This document shows, piece by piece, positions 54,065 to 62,900 of a DNA stretch of 64,000 nt (its first letter is position 1; each line of letters opens with the position of its first letter). Both the position numbers and the translations under genes were made by a program. The notes beneath the pieces were generated by a model. That model was not told where the DNA came from and did not search any database. It worked only from the letters and a program-made list of their open reading frames with translations. This stretch comes from Nitrospirota bacterium (GTDB lineage Bacteria; Nitrospirota; Leptospirillia; Leptospirillales; Leptospirillaceae): contig JAMCWM010000026.1 of NCBI GenBank assembly GCA_023481175.1, forward strand, positions 124,001-188,000, written 5' to 3'.

Positions 54065-54391
54065 ATGGAGTTCGAATGGGACGAAACAAAGAGAATGACG
54101 AATATTTCGAAGCATGGGCTTGATTTTGTTGATGGTCTGAAAGCGTTCCGAAATCGCCTTCTCGTTCGGAAGGATTCCAGAAAGGAATATGGCGAAGATC
54201 GATGGCAGGGTATCGGAGAGATTGAAGGTCAAATCGTTGTTCTTGTTTTCACGGAGCGTTCTCCCAAGAGAATTCGCATCATCTCTCTAAGAAAGGCCAA
54301 CAAATATGAGCGTCAAGGTTACGAAAGATTCCGGGATGGAAAAGATTCCCTCGAAGACTCAATGGGACAGAGTTCGGAAGATGCAGGATAA
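54065..54391 (+). CDS. brnT: BrnT-family toxin
   Basis: BrnT is an RNase-type toxin with a RelE-like fold. The start MEFEWDETKRMTNISKHGLDF is nearly the family consensus (MEFEWDE...KHGxxF), followed by the IVVLVFTERSPKRIRIISLRKA segment with conserved R residues. At 108 residues it has a longer tail than normal, since the antitoxin gene begins inside it. GGAGG is present about 11 bases before the ATG. Confidence 0.9.
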   Translation: MEFEWDETKRMTNISKHGLDFVDGLKAFRNRLLVRKDSRKEYGEDRWQGIGEIEGQIVVLVFTERSPKRIRIISLRKANKYERQGYERFRDGKDSLEDSMGQSSEDAG

Positions 54392-54596
54392 TGAGATCGA
54401 CTACTCCGACAATCCTCCGCTGGATGAAGCTTTTTTCGAGGAGGCTGTGGTTTGGAAGGGGATCAAAAAGCAGATCACGCTTCGTATCGATCCGGATGTG
54501 ATCGATTTTTTCAAGAAGCAGGGGAAGGGATATCAGACAGTGATCAACGAGGTTTTGAGGAAATATGTGGAGGCCCAGAAAAAACATGCCGTGTAG
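54306..54596 (+). CDS. brnA: BrnA-family antitoxin
   Basis: The 96-residue protein ends in a ribbon-helix-helix segment (KQITLRIDPDVIDFFKKQGK and YQTVINEVLRKYVEA) that binds DNA. The middle EIDYSDNPPLDEAFFEEAVVW contacts the toxin in this family. It overlaps brnT by 86 bases with the ATG at 54306, or 56 bases with the ATG at 54336. The overlap is larger than usual. Function: neutralise BrnT and repress the operon. Confidence 0.88.
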   Translation: MSVKVTKDSGMEKIPSKTQWDRVRKMQDNEIDYSDNPPLDEAFFEEAVVWKGIKKQITLRIDPDVIDFFKKQGKGYQTVINEVLRKYVEAQKKHAV

Positions 54597-54600
54597 AGAT

Positions 54601-54831
54601 TCATCGGACGGCGAGCCGGAGAGGGGGGCGTTCCGTGGGATGAAGCCGTTCGACGATGTGGGGGCCGGTACAAGAGAGATTCGCATCAAAGACGCGAGCG
54701 GTATCTATCGCGTGATGTGCGTTGCCAAGTTCGAAGATGTCATCTATGTCCTGCACTGCTTCCAGAAAAGGACCCAGACGACCGGGAAGCAGGACAAAGC
54801 CATTGCCAAGGCGTGCTACCCCGCGCCATAG
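54601..54831 (+). pseudogene. 5'-truncated HigB/Gp49-like toxin remnant
   Basis: The recognisable part (GAGTREIRIKDASGIYRVMC and VIYVLHCFQKRTQTT) matches the C-terminal two thirds of HigB/Gp49-type toxins. The usual 40 residues at the N-terminus are missing; the space is taken by the end of brnA. An ATG at 54640 could make a short product, but it would lack the first strands of the fold. It probably is a dead toxin left from an earlier module. Confidence 0.65.
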
Positions 54832-54853
54832 TCACTGCGAGAAAGGCAAAGAG

Positions 54854-55184
54854 ATGACGATCGATACCGAAGTGCGCCACATAACGAAGCCGGGGGTGAA
54901 CCTCTTTCTGGAACTGGGTTTTGAGCCGGACGAGGCCGAGCGTCTTCAGGCTGCGTCCCTCAAACAGATCAATGATACGCGGCTTCTGAAACAGCAATTG
55001 ATGGAAGAACTCTCTTCCTGGATTTCGGACCACCACTTGAAACAGGCTGAGGCCGTCGAGATTCTGATGGTCTCCCGTCCGCGCGTGTCCGATGTGGTCA
55101 AAAAAAACGGCCAAGTTCACCATCGACACTCTGGTGGAAATGCTGAGCCGCATCGGTAAACCGGTCAAACTGGCCATCGGTTGA
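54854..55184 (+). pseudogene. HigA-like HTH antitoxin, frameshifted at an 8-A tract
   Basis: The start MTIDTEVRHITKPGVNLFLE and the HTH LKQAEAVEILMVSRPRVSDVV are typical of the HigA partner of Gp49-type toxins. At 55100-55107 there are eight A; seven would give VVKKTAKFTIDTLVEML and continue to LAIG with a stop at 55182-55184. In the observed frame the end is replaced and stops at 55159. Either a real +1 mutation or a homopolymer error is possible. Confidence 0.7.
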
Positions 55185-55436
55185 TGCCGATGTACGGATG
55201 TCGTATGCAGCCATCATGGTCAAAAACGCGTGGTCTCCCGGTAAGAGCGATGGTGATATCGGGCTGACGTATTGAAGGTCACGATCAGATTTTCACCGCT
55301 ATGGAGAGCAGTCGCGAGACTGAGCAGCGATATCGTTCACTGACGCATAGGCGGCTCGGAAAACCGCTCCCAGGCATCGGGGGCGGCTTCTTTCCATTTT
55401 TGACTGACTCTGTTTCCATCGGGAAGGTCCCGGAGA

Positions 55437-58400
55437 TCACCCGATGAGGGCGATCAGCTCTTCGTTCGAGAGCTTACCCGACATCTCCGCCCCTTCCAGG
55501 AGATCGTTGGCCAAGTCCCGTTTTTTTCCGTGGAGTTCGAGGATCTTCTCTTCGATGCTGCCGGTGGTGATGAGCCGGTAGACGGTGACCGGCCGCAACT
55601 GTCCGATCCGGTGGGCCCGGTCGGAGGCCTGGTCTTCGACGGCGGGATTCCACCAGGGATCGAGATGGATCACGTAGTCGGCGGCCGTCAGATTGAGCCC
55701 CGTTCCGCCCGCCCGGAGGCTGATCAGGAAAAGATCCCCCTCTCCCCCCTGAAAGGCCTCCACCCTCTTTTCCCTCTCCTTCGCAGGGGTGCTTCCGTCG
55801 AGATAGTGATAGGAAATTTTTCGATGGTCCAGGGCCTTTGCGACCCGTTCCAGATGACCGGTGAACTGGCTGAAGACCAGGGCCCGGTGCCGGTTTTCCC
55901 GGAGTTCGTCGACCAGACCCAGAAAGGTTTCGAGCTTCGCGCCGGAAAGCGGCGTCTCCGGGTCCACCAGGGCCGGATGGCACAGAGCCCTCCGGAGGCG
56001 GGTAATTTCGGCCAGGATGTGGATCCGGGAGTCCTTTCTGTCCGCGAGGCCGGCGATCTTGTCGAGGGCGTTTCTCCGGAGGGCTTCGTAGAAGGCCCGC
56101 TCGTCGGGAGGAAGCTCGACTTCGAGGGTGATCTCCGTCCGGGGCGGAAGTTCGGAGAGGACCGCGCTCTTTGTTCTCCGGAGCATGAAGGGCCGGATCA
56201 GGGAGCGGAGGGAGGACAAAATCCGGGTGTCCCGGCTCCTTTCGATCGGACCGGCGAAGCGGTTCGCAAAGCGTTCACGGGATCCCAGGAGCCGGGGATT
56301 GACGACGCTGAAGAGGCTCCAGAGCTCGTCGAGATCGTTTTCGACCGGGGTCCCGGTGAGGGCCAGCCGGAAATGGGCGTTGATCTTCCTGGCCGCCTGG
56401 GCCCGTTTGGTTTCGGCGTTCTTGAAGGCCTGGGCCTCGTCGAAGACGGCCATGCGCCAGGAGATTCCCGAAAGGAGCGCCTCCTCCTGGGCGAGAAGGC
56501 CGTAGCTTGCGACCAGGACGTCCCGGGGAGCGAGGGATCCGGCCAGTTCCCCCCGGTCCGCGGCCTCCCGAAGCGGGTGGACACGGAGGGTCGGGGCGAA
56601 CCTTCCAAGCTCCGACACCCAGTTGTGGCAGACGGAGGTCGGGGCCACGACCAGGAGGGGCCCTTCGGAGGCCTGCTCGAGCATCACGGCAATCGCCTGG
56701 ACCGTTTTCCCGAGCCCCATGTCGTCGGCCAGACAGGCTCCCGCACCCCAGCGGGCGAGCCGGCTCATCCAGGAGAATCCCTCCGTCTGGTAGTCCCGGA
56801 GCTCGGCCTGAAGGGTCGGAGGGATGGAGGGGCGATGGTCGGCCGCCTCCCGGAGGCGTTTCCGGAACTCCTTCCATCCCTTGTCCCCCGTCACCCCCCC
56901 GGCTTCGGAGAGGAGATCCTCGATGGCAAGGGTTCCCGGGAGCGAGATCCGGGCGCCCGATCCAGAATCCTCGGACACGGACTGGAGGCGCTCGAGCCTC
57001 TGGCGGAGTTCGTCCGCCAACGCGAGGAACCTCCCGTCGGAGAGGGGAATGTAGCGTCCTTTCGCCCTGGGAAGGGCGGACAGGATCTCTTTCAAGTCCA
57101 GAACCAGATCCTCGTCGACAGCGACCTTGCCCTCGATCTCGAACCAGTCCCGGGACTCCCGGACGGCGATCCGGAGCTTTTTCGTGGCCACGGGGGAGGT
57201 GACGCGAAGCGTCTCTCCCTGGGGCCACTCGATCTCCTTCGGAAGGGCGGTCTCCCGAAGCTCGAGCAGGAGATCGAGGGCGTCTTCGGGGTCGTCGACG
57301 AGCCAGGTGTTGTGCTCCGGCGGAATTCCCGCGAGAACCGGCAGGGCGGCGACCAGCTCCGAAAGGAGGTTTTTCTCGGCGTCGAGGTCCCGCCGCGCAT
57401 GGAGGGTCTGTCCCCCGATCGTGGCCGTGACGAGCCGGCCGCCCTTTCCGGTGGGGAAAAAGGGGCCCGACGGACCGAAGGGGCGGACGCCGGAGGTCAC
57501 GAGAAGCCCCTCCTGGAAAGGGGCGAGCTGGAGGACGGGGAGGGGTCGTCCTTCCAGCGCGGGAATGTCGGCCTCGGCGATCTCCGCGCGCAGGGCCAAA
57601 AAGGGGGCCTGGCGCCGCAATAGTCCCAGGATCCGGTCCCGGGCCTCCCGCGGGACGGACAATCCCTTGGGAGGGATCCGGGCTCCCAGGGCGACGACGG
57701 GCTTCGAGATGTCGATGACCCGGTAGCGGGAGGGCGAGTCGGATTCGAGGATGGCCCGGGGAGTCTCCGCGCGGTGCGACAGTTCGATCCGGTATCCCTC
57801 GGGCGTCTCGCTGAGAACGAGTTCGGGAAGGGCGGCCGCGAGCTCGAGGCGCTGTCCGGGATGGTCCCGGTGAAAGACGGCGGGATGGCCCGAAAGAGCC
57901 AGCGGCGTCCTCCGGGAATCGGGCTGGTAGACGGCGCGATTCCCGTAATAGATCTCGACGTCGAAGGAGTCCACGACCGCCCGGTCGGCTTCGGTCAGGG
58001 GAAGGGAGGGGTCTCCGCCGTGGAGCCGCTTGAAGGCGATCTTCTTCGTCCCCCGCCATTCGCCGCCCTTCAGGGTCTGTTCCACCGCCTCGGTCTCGAA
58101 GGTCTTGGGGTCGAAGAGCCAGGCGATCCGTTTTTCCCGGGAGGACTCCGCTTCCGGAGAGGCCGTCGCCAGAAGATCCTCGAGCCCCGCGAGGGAGCGC
58201 TCCCAGGGGGCCTCCTGGACCAGGAGGCCCCGGAAGGGCCGGAGAAGGGAGGGGAGGGGTTCCCGGGAGAGATAGGAGAGCGCCTCCGGCGGCGGATTCT
58301 CCATCCGGGAGAGAATCCCGGCGTACAGCCCGGCTTCCAGGGGAAGGACGGTCTTGAACTCCAAAAACCGGTCGAGAAGCGCCGGGCGGGATTTGGAGAG

Positions 58401-59576
58401 AAGGTCCGGCGCCAGGATCTCCCGGGCCAGCATGACGAGGAGGCCGGCCAGGGGGGAGAAGCCACCGGAGCCTTCATCGAGGTACATGAGTGCCTGCCGG
58501 CCCTCGCGGTCCATCCCCTGCCGCAAGGTGTCGAGGGCGGAAAGGGCCTTGTATCCGGCAAAGTTCCAGGTGCTGGAGGGGTAGGCCACGGCCAGGAGCT
58601 TATGGAGATCCTCCCGCCGCCGGTCGGTGCGGTCCAGAAGGAAGAGGGTCAAGGCGTAGAAAAGACCGAACGGCTCCTCGGGCGGGACCCTCCGTCTTGT
58701 CACGGACTTCCTGAATTCGGCCTGCATCTTTTTGAAGAGGGTGGCGGCCTCTCCGAACTCTTCCCGGAAGAAGGCCTCCCATCCCTGGATGCCCAGGAGG
58801 ATGTAAAGATCGCACTTGGGATTCCTGTCCACGAATTCCTTGACGCCGGAGATGTTTCCGGCGATCAGGTCGAGTTTCAGAAAATAGTCGGACAGGGTCT
58901 TGTCGGGCCGGGGGGAGCCCAAAAGGCGCCGGCCCAGGGGAAGGAGCTCCGGAAGGTCGGTCGTCATCTGCCCCGTCGAGAGGAGGAGCGAAATCTTGGA
59001 GGAGAGGAGATCCGAGAGAAGAGGCGGGGGGAGCGATTCCGCCAGGTCGGCCGGGATCACCGCCCACAGGAGATGTTCCAGGAAGGACTGGAGGAAATGC
59101 TTCCCGCCGTAGGCTTTTTGGGTCAGGGTCTCGATCTCCTGGAGGGTCTGCGTGTCCTGGGCGTAAAAGGCTGTCAAATACCGTCTCAGGTAGGCCGGAT
59201 CGTAGATGTTGATGTGGCGCGGGTCGCTCGGGGTGTAGGCGGGGACCAGCCTCTCCAGAACGGTCCGGGCGCGCTTGATTCCGTCGGGTCCCGAGAGGAG
59301 GTCCCGGAGGGCTTGCGAGGTCAGGGTGGGGTTCCAGCGGTTTCCCGAGGCGGAGTTCCATTTGCCGGGCGCGAGCTTCTGGAGAATCTCCTTCACCATA
59401 GTCGCGGACCAGCCCTCTCCCTCCGGATCCCGGAAGAGATCGCCTTTGGTCAGGAAGGAGGCAAGGTCTCTGGCGTATGTCACATTGGTCGCGATCATGA
59501 CGCCCAGGACCAGACGCTCCCGGGGGGAGAGGTCCTTGTAGAAGGGGAGGGCCGCACTATCGGGTCGGAAGGCCAT
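55437..59576 (-). CDS. SNF2/RapA-family DEAD-like helicase, 1379 aa
   Basis: A large ATP-dependent DNA translocase. Walker A is DDMGLGKT near residue 950, motif II is DEAQ near 1042, SALTG-type motif III is ALTGTPVEND near 1065, and helicase C motifs are FSQFTGHLERV near 1250, YLDGSTPAKER and DQASDRAHRIGQLRP near 1322. The first 850 residues have no zinc-SWIM cysteines and no clear domain; they are rich in leucine and alpha-helical. Such proteins serve in chromatin-like remodelling, transcription recycling or in defence systems. It faces the broken toxin-antitoxin island. AGGA lies before the ATG. Confidence 0.88.
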   Translation of the reverse strand: MAFRPDSAALPFYKDLSPRERLVLGVMIATNVTYARDLASFLTKGDLFRDPEGEGWSATMVKEILQKLAPGKWNSASGNRWNPTLTSQALRDLLSGPDGIKRARTVLERLVPAYTPSDPRHINIYDPAYLRRYLTAFYAQDTQTLQEIETLTQKAYGGKHFLQSFLEHLLWAVIPADLAESLPPPLLSDLLSSKISLLLSTGQMTTDLPELLPLGRRLLGSPRPDKTLSDYFLKLDLIAGNISGVKEFVDRNPKCDLYILLGIQGWEAFFREEFGEAATLFKKMQAEFRKSVTRRRVPPEEPFGLFYALTLFLLDRTDRRREDLHKLLAVAYPSSTWNFAGYKALSALDTLRQGMDREGRQALMYLDEGSGGFSPLAGLLVMLAREILAPDLLSKSRPALLDRFLEFKTVLPLEAGLYAGILSRMENPPPEALSYLSREPLPSLLRPFRGLLVQEAPWERSLAGLEDLLATASPEAESSREKRIAWLFDPKTFETEAVEQTLKGGEWRGTKKIAFKRLHGGDPSLPLTEADRAVVDSFDVEIYYGNRAVYQPDSRRTPLALSGHPAVFHRDHPGQRLELAAALPELVLSETPEGYRIELSHRAETPRAILESDSPSRYRVIDISKPVVALGARIPPKGLSVPREARDRILGLLRRQAPFLALRAEIAEADIPALEGRPLPVLQLAPFQEGLLVTSGVRPFGPSGPFFPTGKGGRLVTATIGGQTLHARRDLDAEKNLLSELVAALPVLAGIPPEHNTWLVDDPEDALDLLLELRETALPKEIEWPQGETLRVTSPVATKKLRIAVRESRDWFEIEGKVAVDEDLVLDLKEILSALPRAKGRYIPLSDGRFLALADELRQRLERLQSVSEDSGSGARISLPGTLAIEDLLSEAGGVTGDKGWKEFRKRLREAADHRPSIPPTLQAELRDYQTEGFSWMSRLARWGAGACLADDMGLGKTVQAIAVMLEQASEGPLLVVAPTSVCHNWVSELGRFAPTLRVHPLREAADRGELAGSLAPRDVLVASYGLLAQEEALLSGISWRMAVFDEAQAFKNAETKRAQAARKINAHFRLALTGTPVENDLDELWSLFSVVNPRLLGSRERFANRFAGPIERSRDTRILSSLRSLIRPFMLRRTKSAVLSELPPRTEITLEVELPPDERAFYEALRRNALDKIAGLADRKDSRIHILAEITRLRRALCHPALVDPETPLSGAKLETFLGLVDELRENRHRALVFSQFTGHLERVAKALDHRKISYHYLDGSTPAKEREKRVEAFQGGEGDLFLISLRAGGTGLNLTAADYVIHLDPWWNPAVEDQASDRAHRIGQLRPVTVYRLITTGSIEEKILELHGKKRDLANDLLEGAEMSGKLSNEELIALIG

Positions 59577-60019
59577 GCACTGTCCTCGGATCGAAGGATG
59601 AAGGGCGGAAGTCCCGGGAGAGGCCTCACGACAGGATGCGTCGGGAGCCTCGGCCCCTTGTGGGTCGGGAATCGGCTTCGAGGATCGAAATCCTCCCGGT
59701 CATTTTAGAGGATCCGGGAGCTTTTTTGAAGCTTGGGGAAATCCTCTTCGTTCCCGACGTGGACCTTCCGAAGCATCCTGCAACATTCTGAAACACCCGA
59801 ATGATTCACCCAAGCAACAAACATCCCCCGGAGACGGCCGGGAAGACGGTTTGAAAATGAACGGTTATTCGTTCCGTCACAATTCCTTGATCGTTTTGTC
59901 ACGGTCCGCCCCTCTCCCTGGCACGCCGGATGCAGGAGAGGAGTCGGAACCCGCCCGGTCGGAAGGGCGGGACAAAGGGAGGGATGCTCCCGTTTACGGT
60001 TATTTAAGGAGGTTTCGTT
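59577..60019. other. Intergenic region between the helicase and the barrel-like protein gene
   Basis: No supported gene. A hairpin CCCGCCC (59950-59956) with GGGCGGG (59965-59971) lies 50 bases before the start of the next gene and could form a leader structure. The right end carries the good ribosome site AAGGAGG. Confidence 0.45.
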
Positions 60020-60862
60020 ATGGCAAAGCAGGGATCTGTGTCCGTCGCCCGGGCTCTCACCCGGTCGCTCCTTTCCACGTCCGTTCTCTCCGCGGCCCTT
60101 CTCTCGGCCGTCCTGGTCTCTCCGGCCTTCGCAGGCGAAGCCCTCCCGCCGCCCACCCCCTCGTCCGCAGCCTCCCTGCCCGCCTCTTCCAATCCGGCCA
60201 ACAACTCCACTGCGGGCCAGATGATGGCGATGCAGCAGGCGGCGATGGGGCAGTCGGCCAATACGTCGACCGATCCCTTCCAGGGGAATGTGCCCAAGTC
60301 CACCTCGCTTTCCGCGAACTTCGCGTGGGCCGATACATTTAATGCTATGGCACTAAATGGCGGCTATGGAGGAGGAGTCACGGTGACCCGGTGGATCACT
60401 GCAAACAGTGGCATCAACATGAATGTCGAGATTTTGTCTTTCGGTTTGGGAAATCTTAATAACACTTTATCTCAATCTTATCCAGCTGTTGGTCATCAGG
60501 CTGGCACTCCGATCATTCCGATCACTTTGGGATATGTGTACGATGTGACAGGTGGAAAATCGTGGATCAATCCCCAGGTGTTTGCCGACGGCGGTTTGGC
60601 AGTGACCCTAAACGGTGAGTCGGCTCCGCTCGTAATGGATGCGGGTTTCGGTGTTGTCGCTCCCATGGCCAAGCTGGCCGATGCCTTGGCTGGAATCGAT
60701 CTGTTTGCCAACATCCGCTGGGCCTATATCAGCAACATCGGCGGATTGGCTGACACGGCTGTTGGGGCTGACTTTAATGCTGATGGAACAAACATTGTTC
60801 GTGCCAGTGGAGGAGCCCTCAACTACATGCCCGTCGAGTTCGGCGCCACCTTCGTATTCTAG
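60020..60862 (+). CDS. Exported beta-barrel-like outer-membrane protein, unknown
   Basis: The signal peptide (about 1-38) ends in SPAFA-GEA. A low-complexity region rich in A, S, P and N follows (about 39-90). Residues 95-280 alternate like beta strands with glycine turns, and the C-terminus is FGATFVF with a final F, as in outer-membrane barrels. The middle part (roughly 60340-60560) is AT-richer and uses different codons than both ends. No family was recognised. AAGGAGG stands before the ATG. Confidence 0.65.
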   Translation: MAKQGSVSVARALTRSLLSTSVLSAALLSAVLVSPAFAGEALPPPTPSSAASLPASSNPANNSTAGQMMAMQQAAMGQSANTSTDPFQGNVPKSTSLSANFAWADTFNAMALNGGYGGGVTVTRWITANSGINMNVEILSFGLGNLNNTLSQSYPAVGHQAGTPIIPITLGYVYDVTGGKSWINPQVFADGGLAVTLNGESAPLVMDAGFGVVAPMAKLADALAGIDLFANIRWAYISNIGGLADTAVGADFNADGTNIVRASGGALNYMPVEFGATFVF

Positions 60863-60880
60863 ACTCCGTTTCAACCCGGA

Positions 60881-60914
60881 GAGGGGGGAAAGTGCAACCT
60901 CCCCCCTCCCTTTT
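60881..60914 (+). terminator. Terminator after the barrel-like protein
   Basis: GAGGGGGG (60881-60888) pairs with CCCCCCTC (60901-60908) over a 12-base loop, then CCTTTTA. The T-run is short. Confidence 0.5.
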
Positions 60915-61095
60915 ATCCCTTCCCGCTTCTTCCTTACCGTCTGTGACCGTCCGGAAACCTCCAGGGGTGCACCATGATCTCCGTCATACTCCCCCTCGCC
61001 TCTGTCGTGCCAGAATTTCCCTTCCGGATCCCCGGGGAAGGGGAACGGAGGCCGTCCCGGGCGTGTTCGGACCGGGATGAAGGAGACGAGGGAGC

Positions 61096-61650
61096 ATGAC
61101 GCGGGAGGAATTCCTACGGGATCTGGAACTCGGGCGCCGGGATTTTTTCGGCGAAGAGCTGTCGGACCTCGACCTGTCGGGGCTTGAGCTCTCGGGCCTG
61201 GACTTTGTCGACGCCAACCTCTCCGGATGCCGGCTTTCGGGAACACGCTTCGTGAAGGCGGGTCTCTCCCGCTCGAAACTCTCCGGCGCCACGATGGTCG
61301 AGTGCGACCTGACGGGCGCCAAGCTCTCCCGGGCGGATCTTTCCGGGGCCGACCTCTCGGGGGCCCACCTCTACGAGGCCAATCTCACCCGGGCCCGGCT
61401 CGCCTCCGCGCGGTTTTCGGGGGCCAATCTCACCCGGGCCCGCCTCCGGAGAGCCGATCTCACCCGGGCCAACCTCTCCGACGCCGTCCTGGTCGACGCC
61501 GACCTGTCCCGGGCCAACCTGACGGGGGCGGTGGTCTTCGGGGCCTGTTTCACCCGGGCCAACCTCGAACGGGTGATCCTGGTCGACGTCTGTCTCCTGA
61601 AGGCCCGCTTCGGGGGGCTCCGGCCCCCCCGTCCGAACATTCCGGGATGA
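61096..61650 (+). CDS. Pentapeptide-repeat protein, 184 aa
   Basis: Residues about 20-170 are continuous A(D/N)LxX repeats, for example LSRADLSGADLSGAHLYEAN. These form a right-handed quadrilateral beta-helix that mimics DNA in MfpA/Qnr-type proteins. No signal peptide is present, so it is probably cytoplasmic. The repeats have high GC and strong codon bias. Whether it protects gyrase is unknown. Confidence 0.92.
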   Translation: MTREEFLRDLELGRRDFFGEELSDLDLSGLELSGLDFVDANLSGCRLSGTRFVKAGLSRSKLSGATMVECDLTGAKLSRADLSGADLSGAHLYEANLTRARLASARFSGANLTRARLRRADLTRANLSDAVLVDADLSRANLTGAVVFGACFTRANLERVILVDVCLLKARFGGLRPPRPNIPG

Positions 61651-61747
61651 CTCGTCTTCCGAAGCGGATTTCCTGTTGTATTTTGCTGTTTTCAGGTCCA
61701 GAATCGAGAGGTTAACTTTGTCCGACAACGCCAAAAGGGAGGATGCC

Positions 61748-62134
61748 ATGAAATCGGTCAGCGTACTTCTGGTGGGTCTGGGACGTGTGGGGAGCCGGTT
61801 CTACGACAAGCTCCATGATGTGGGAAGGGAGCGGGTCCGGATCGTGGGGGTCTGCGAGCGGGATCCGAAGAACCCTCATCTCGCCCGCGCCCAGAAGGAC
61901 GGCATCGCCGTCTATGCCGACTACCGGGAGGCGGTCCGGACCCTGGGAAGCACCGTCGACATCATTCTCGACACCACCAACGTCTCCGCCGTCAAGCAGG
62001 ATCTCCGGACGCTCCTCCAGGAGACCGCGAACCACCACACCGTTCTGCTTCCCCTCGTGGTCTCCTACCTCATTTGGTACCTCTCCGACCAGCGGGAGGA
62101 GATGGTCCAGGACCACACCGACACGGGGTATTAG
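61748..62134 (+). CDS. Small Rossmann-fold NAD-binding protein
   Basis: The protein begins with SVLLVGLGRVGSRFYDKL, a dinucleotide-binding loop, followed by the VRIVGVCERD strand with an acidic residue typical of NAD use, and VDIILDTTNVSAVKQDL. At 128 residues it stops where homoserine-dehydrogenase- or Gfo/Idh-type enzymes start their catalytic domain, so it is only the cofactor half. GGGAGG precedes the ATG at 61748. Confidence 0.65.
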   Translation: MKSVSVLLVGLGRVGSRFYDKLHDVGRERVRIVGVCERDPKNPHLARAQKDGIAVYADYREAVRTLGSTVDIILDTTNVSAVKQDLRTLLQETANHHTVLLPLVVSYLIWYLSDQREEMVQDHTDTGY

Positions 62135-62254
62135 AAGTCCTGCGCCGGCGCCTCCCCTTGGGCCGGACTCAAAGGCCGTTCTCCTTGTTCTTTTCCTGCG
62201 AGGCCCCCTTCGGGGGACTTTCAGCCGCGTTTTTCCTCCCCGAATCGGGTCGGT

Positions 62255-62770
62255 TCACGACGGGGGAGGGTGAACGCGGGCCTTGGATTCCCCGGGCCGG
62301 GACCGGGTCGCCCGGTCGAGAAGCCGGTTCAGCGCGTTGGCGAAGCGCTCGCGGTCGGCGGGAGAAAAGGGGGCGGGGCCCCCTGTCGAAACCCCGCCGC
62401 TTCTGAGCTCCTGCATGAAGTTCCGCACGGAGAGACGCTCACCCACCGTTTCGCGGTCGAAGATCTCCCCGTGGGGAGAGAGCGCGAGCGCGTTTTTGTC
62501 GACGACCTTCGCCGCGAGGGGAATATCGGCCGTGACGACAAGATCCCCGGCTTTGGCGTTCTCTTCGATCCACCGGTCGGCCACGTCGAGACCCGCTCCC
62601 ACCACGACCCGTTCGAAGAGGGGGGAGTCGGGGAGGAAAATCGCGCGGTTGGCGACCTGAACCAGGGGAACGGAGGTTCTGATCGCCGCCCGGAAGAGAA
62701 TCTCCTTGGCCGCCTTCGGACAGCCGTCGGCATCGACATAGATTTTCAAGACAGGAGGCTCCTTGGACAT
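62255..62770 (-). CDS. YaiI/YqxD (UPF0178, DUF188) family protein
   Basis: The 171-residue protein has KIYVDADGCPKAAKEILFRA near residue 10 and VVTADIPLAAKVVDKNALAL near 78, the signature of the family. The fold is PIN-like with conserved acidic residues, so it might be a nuclease, but no activity is proven. It stands alone on the minus strand. Confidence 0.9.
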   Translation of the reverse strand: MSKEPPVLKIYVDADGCPKAAKEILFRAAIRTSVPLVQVANRAIFLPDSPLFERVVVGAGLDVADRWIEENAKAGDLVVTADIPLAAKVVDKNALALSPHGEIFDRETVGERLSVRNFMQELRSGGVSTGGPAPFSPADRERFANALNRLLDRATRSRPGESKARVHPPPS

Positions 62771-62900
62771 CGAGGGGCAAGCCGGACCGGGGAATCGTCT
62801 CTCATTCGCCCACGATACAGGAGCGGTGTCCTTTCGGCAAGACCCGGAAGGGATGAGAGGCGCGGCCGGAGGAGCGATCCTCCGGCCGGTGAGGGGAGGG

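Noticed and set aside
55302-55448. 48-codon frame before the helicase end
   Set aside because: It has no ribosome site and no recognisable similarity, and it may be chance sequence in a decayed region.
55530-57623. Plus-strand frames within the SNF2 helicase gene
   Set aside because: These are shadows caused by the high GC third codon position of the helicase gene; they have no recognisable domains.
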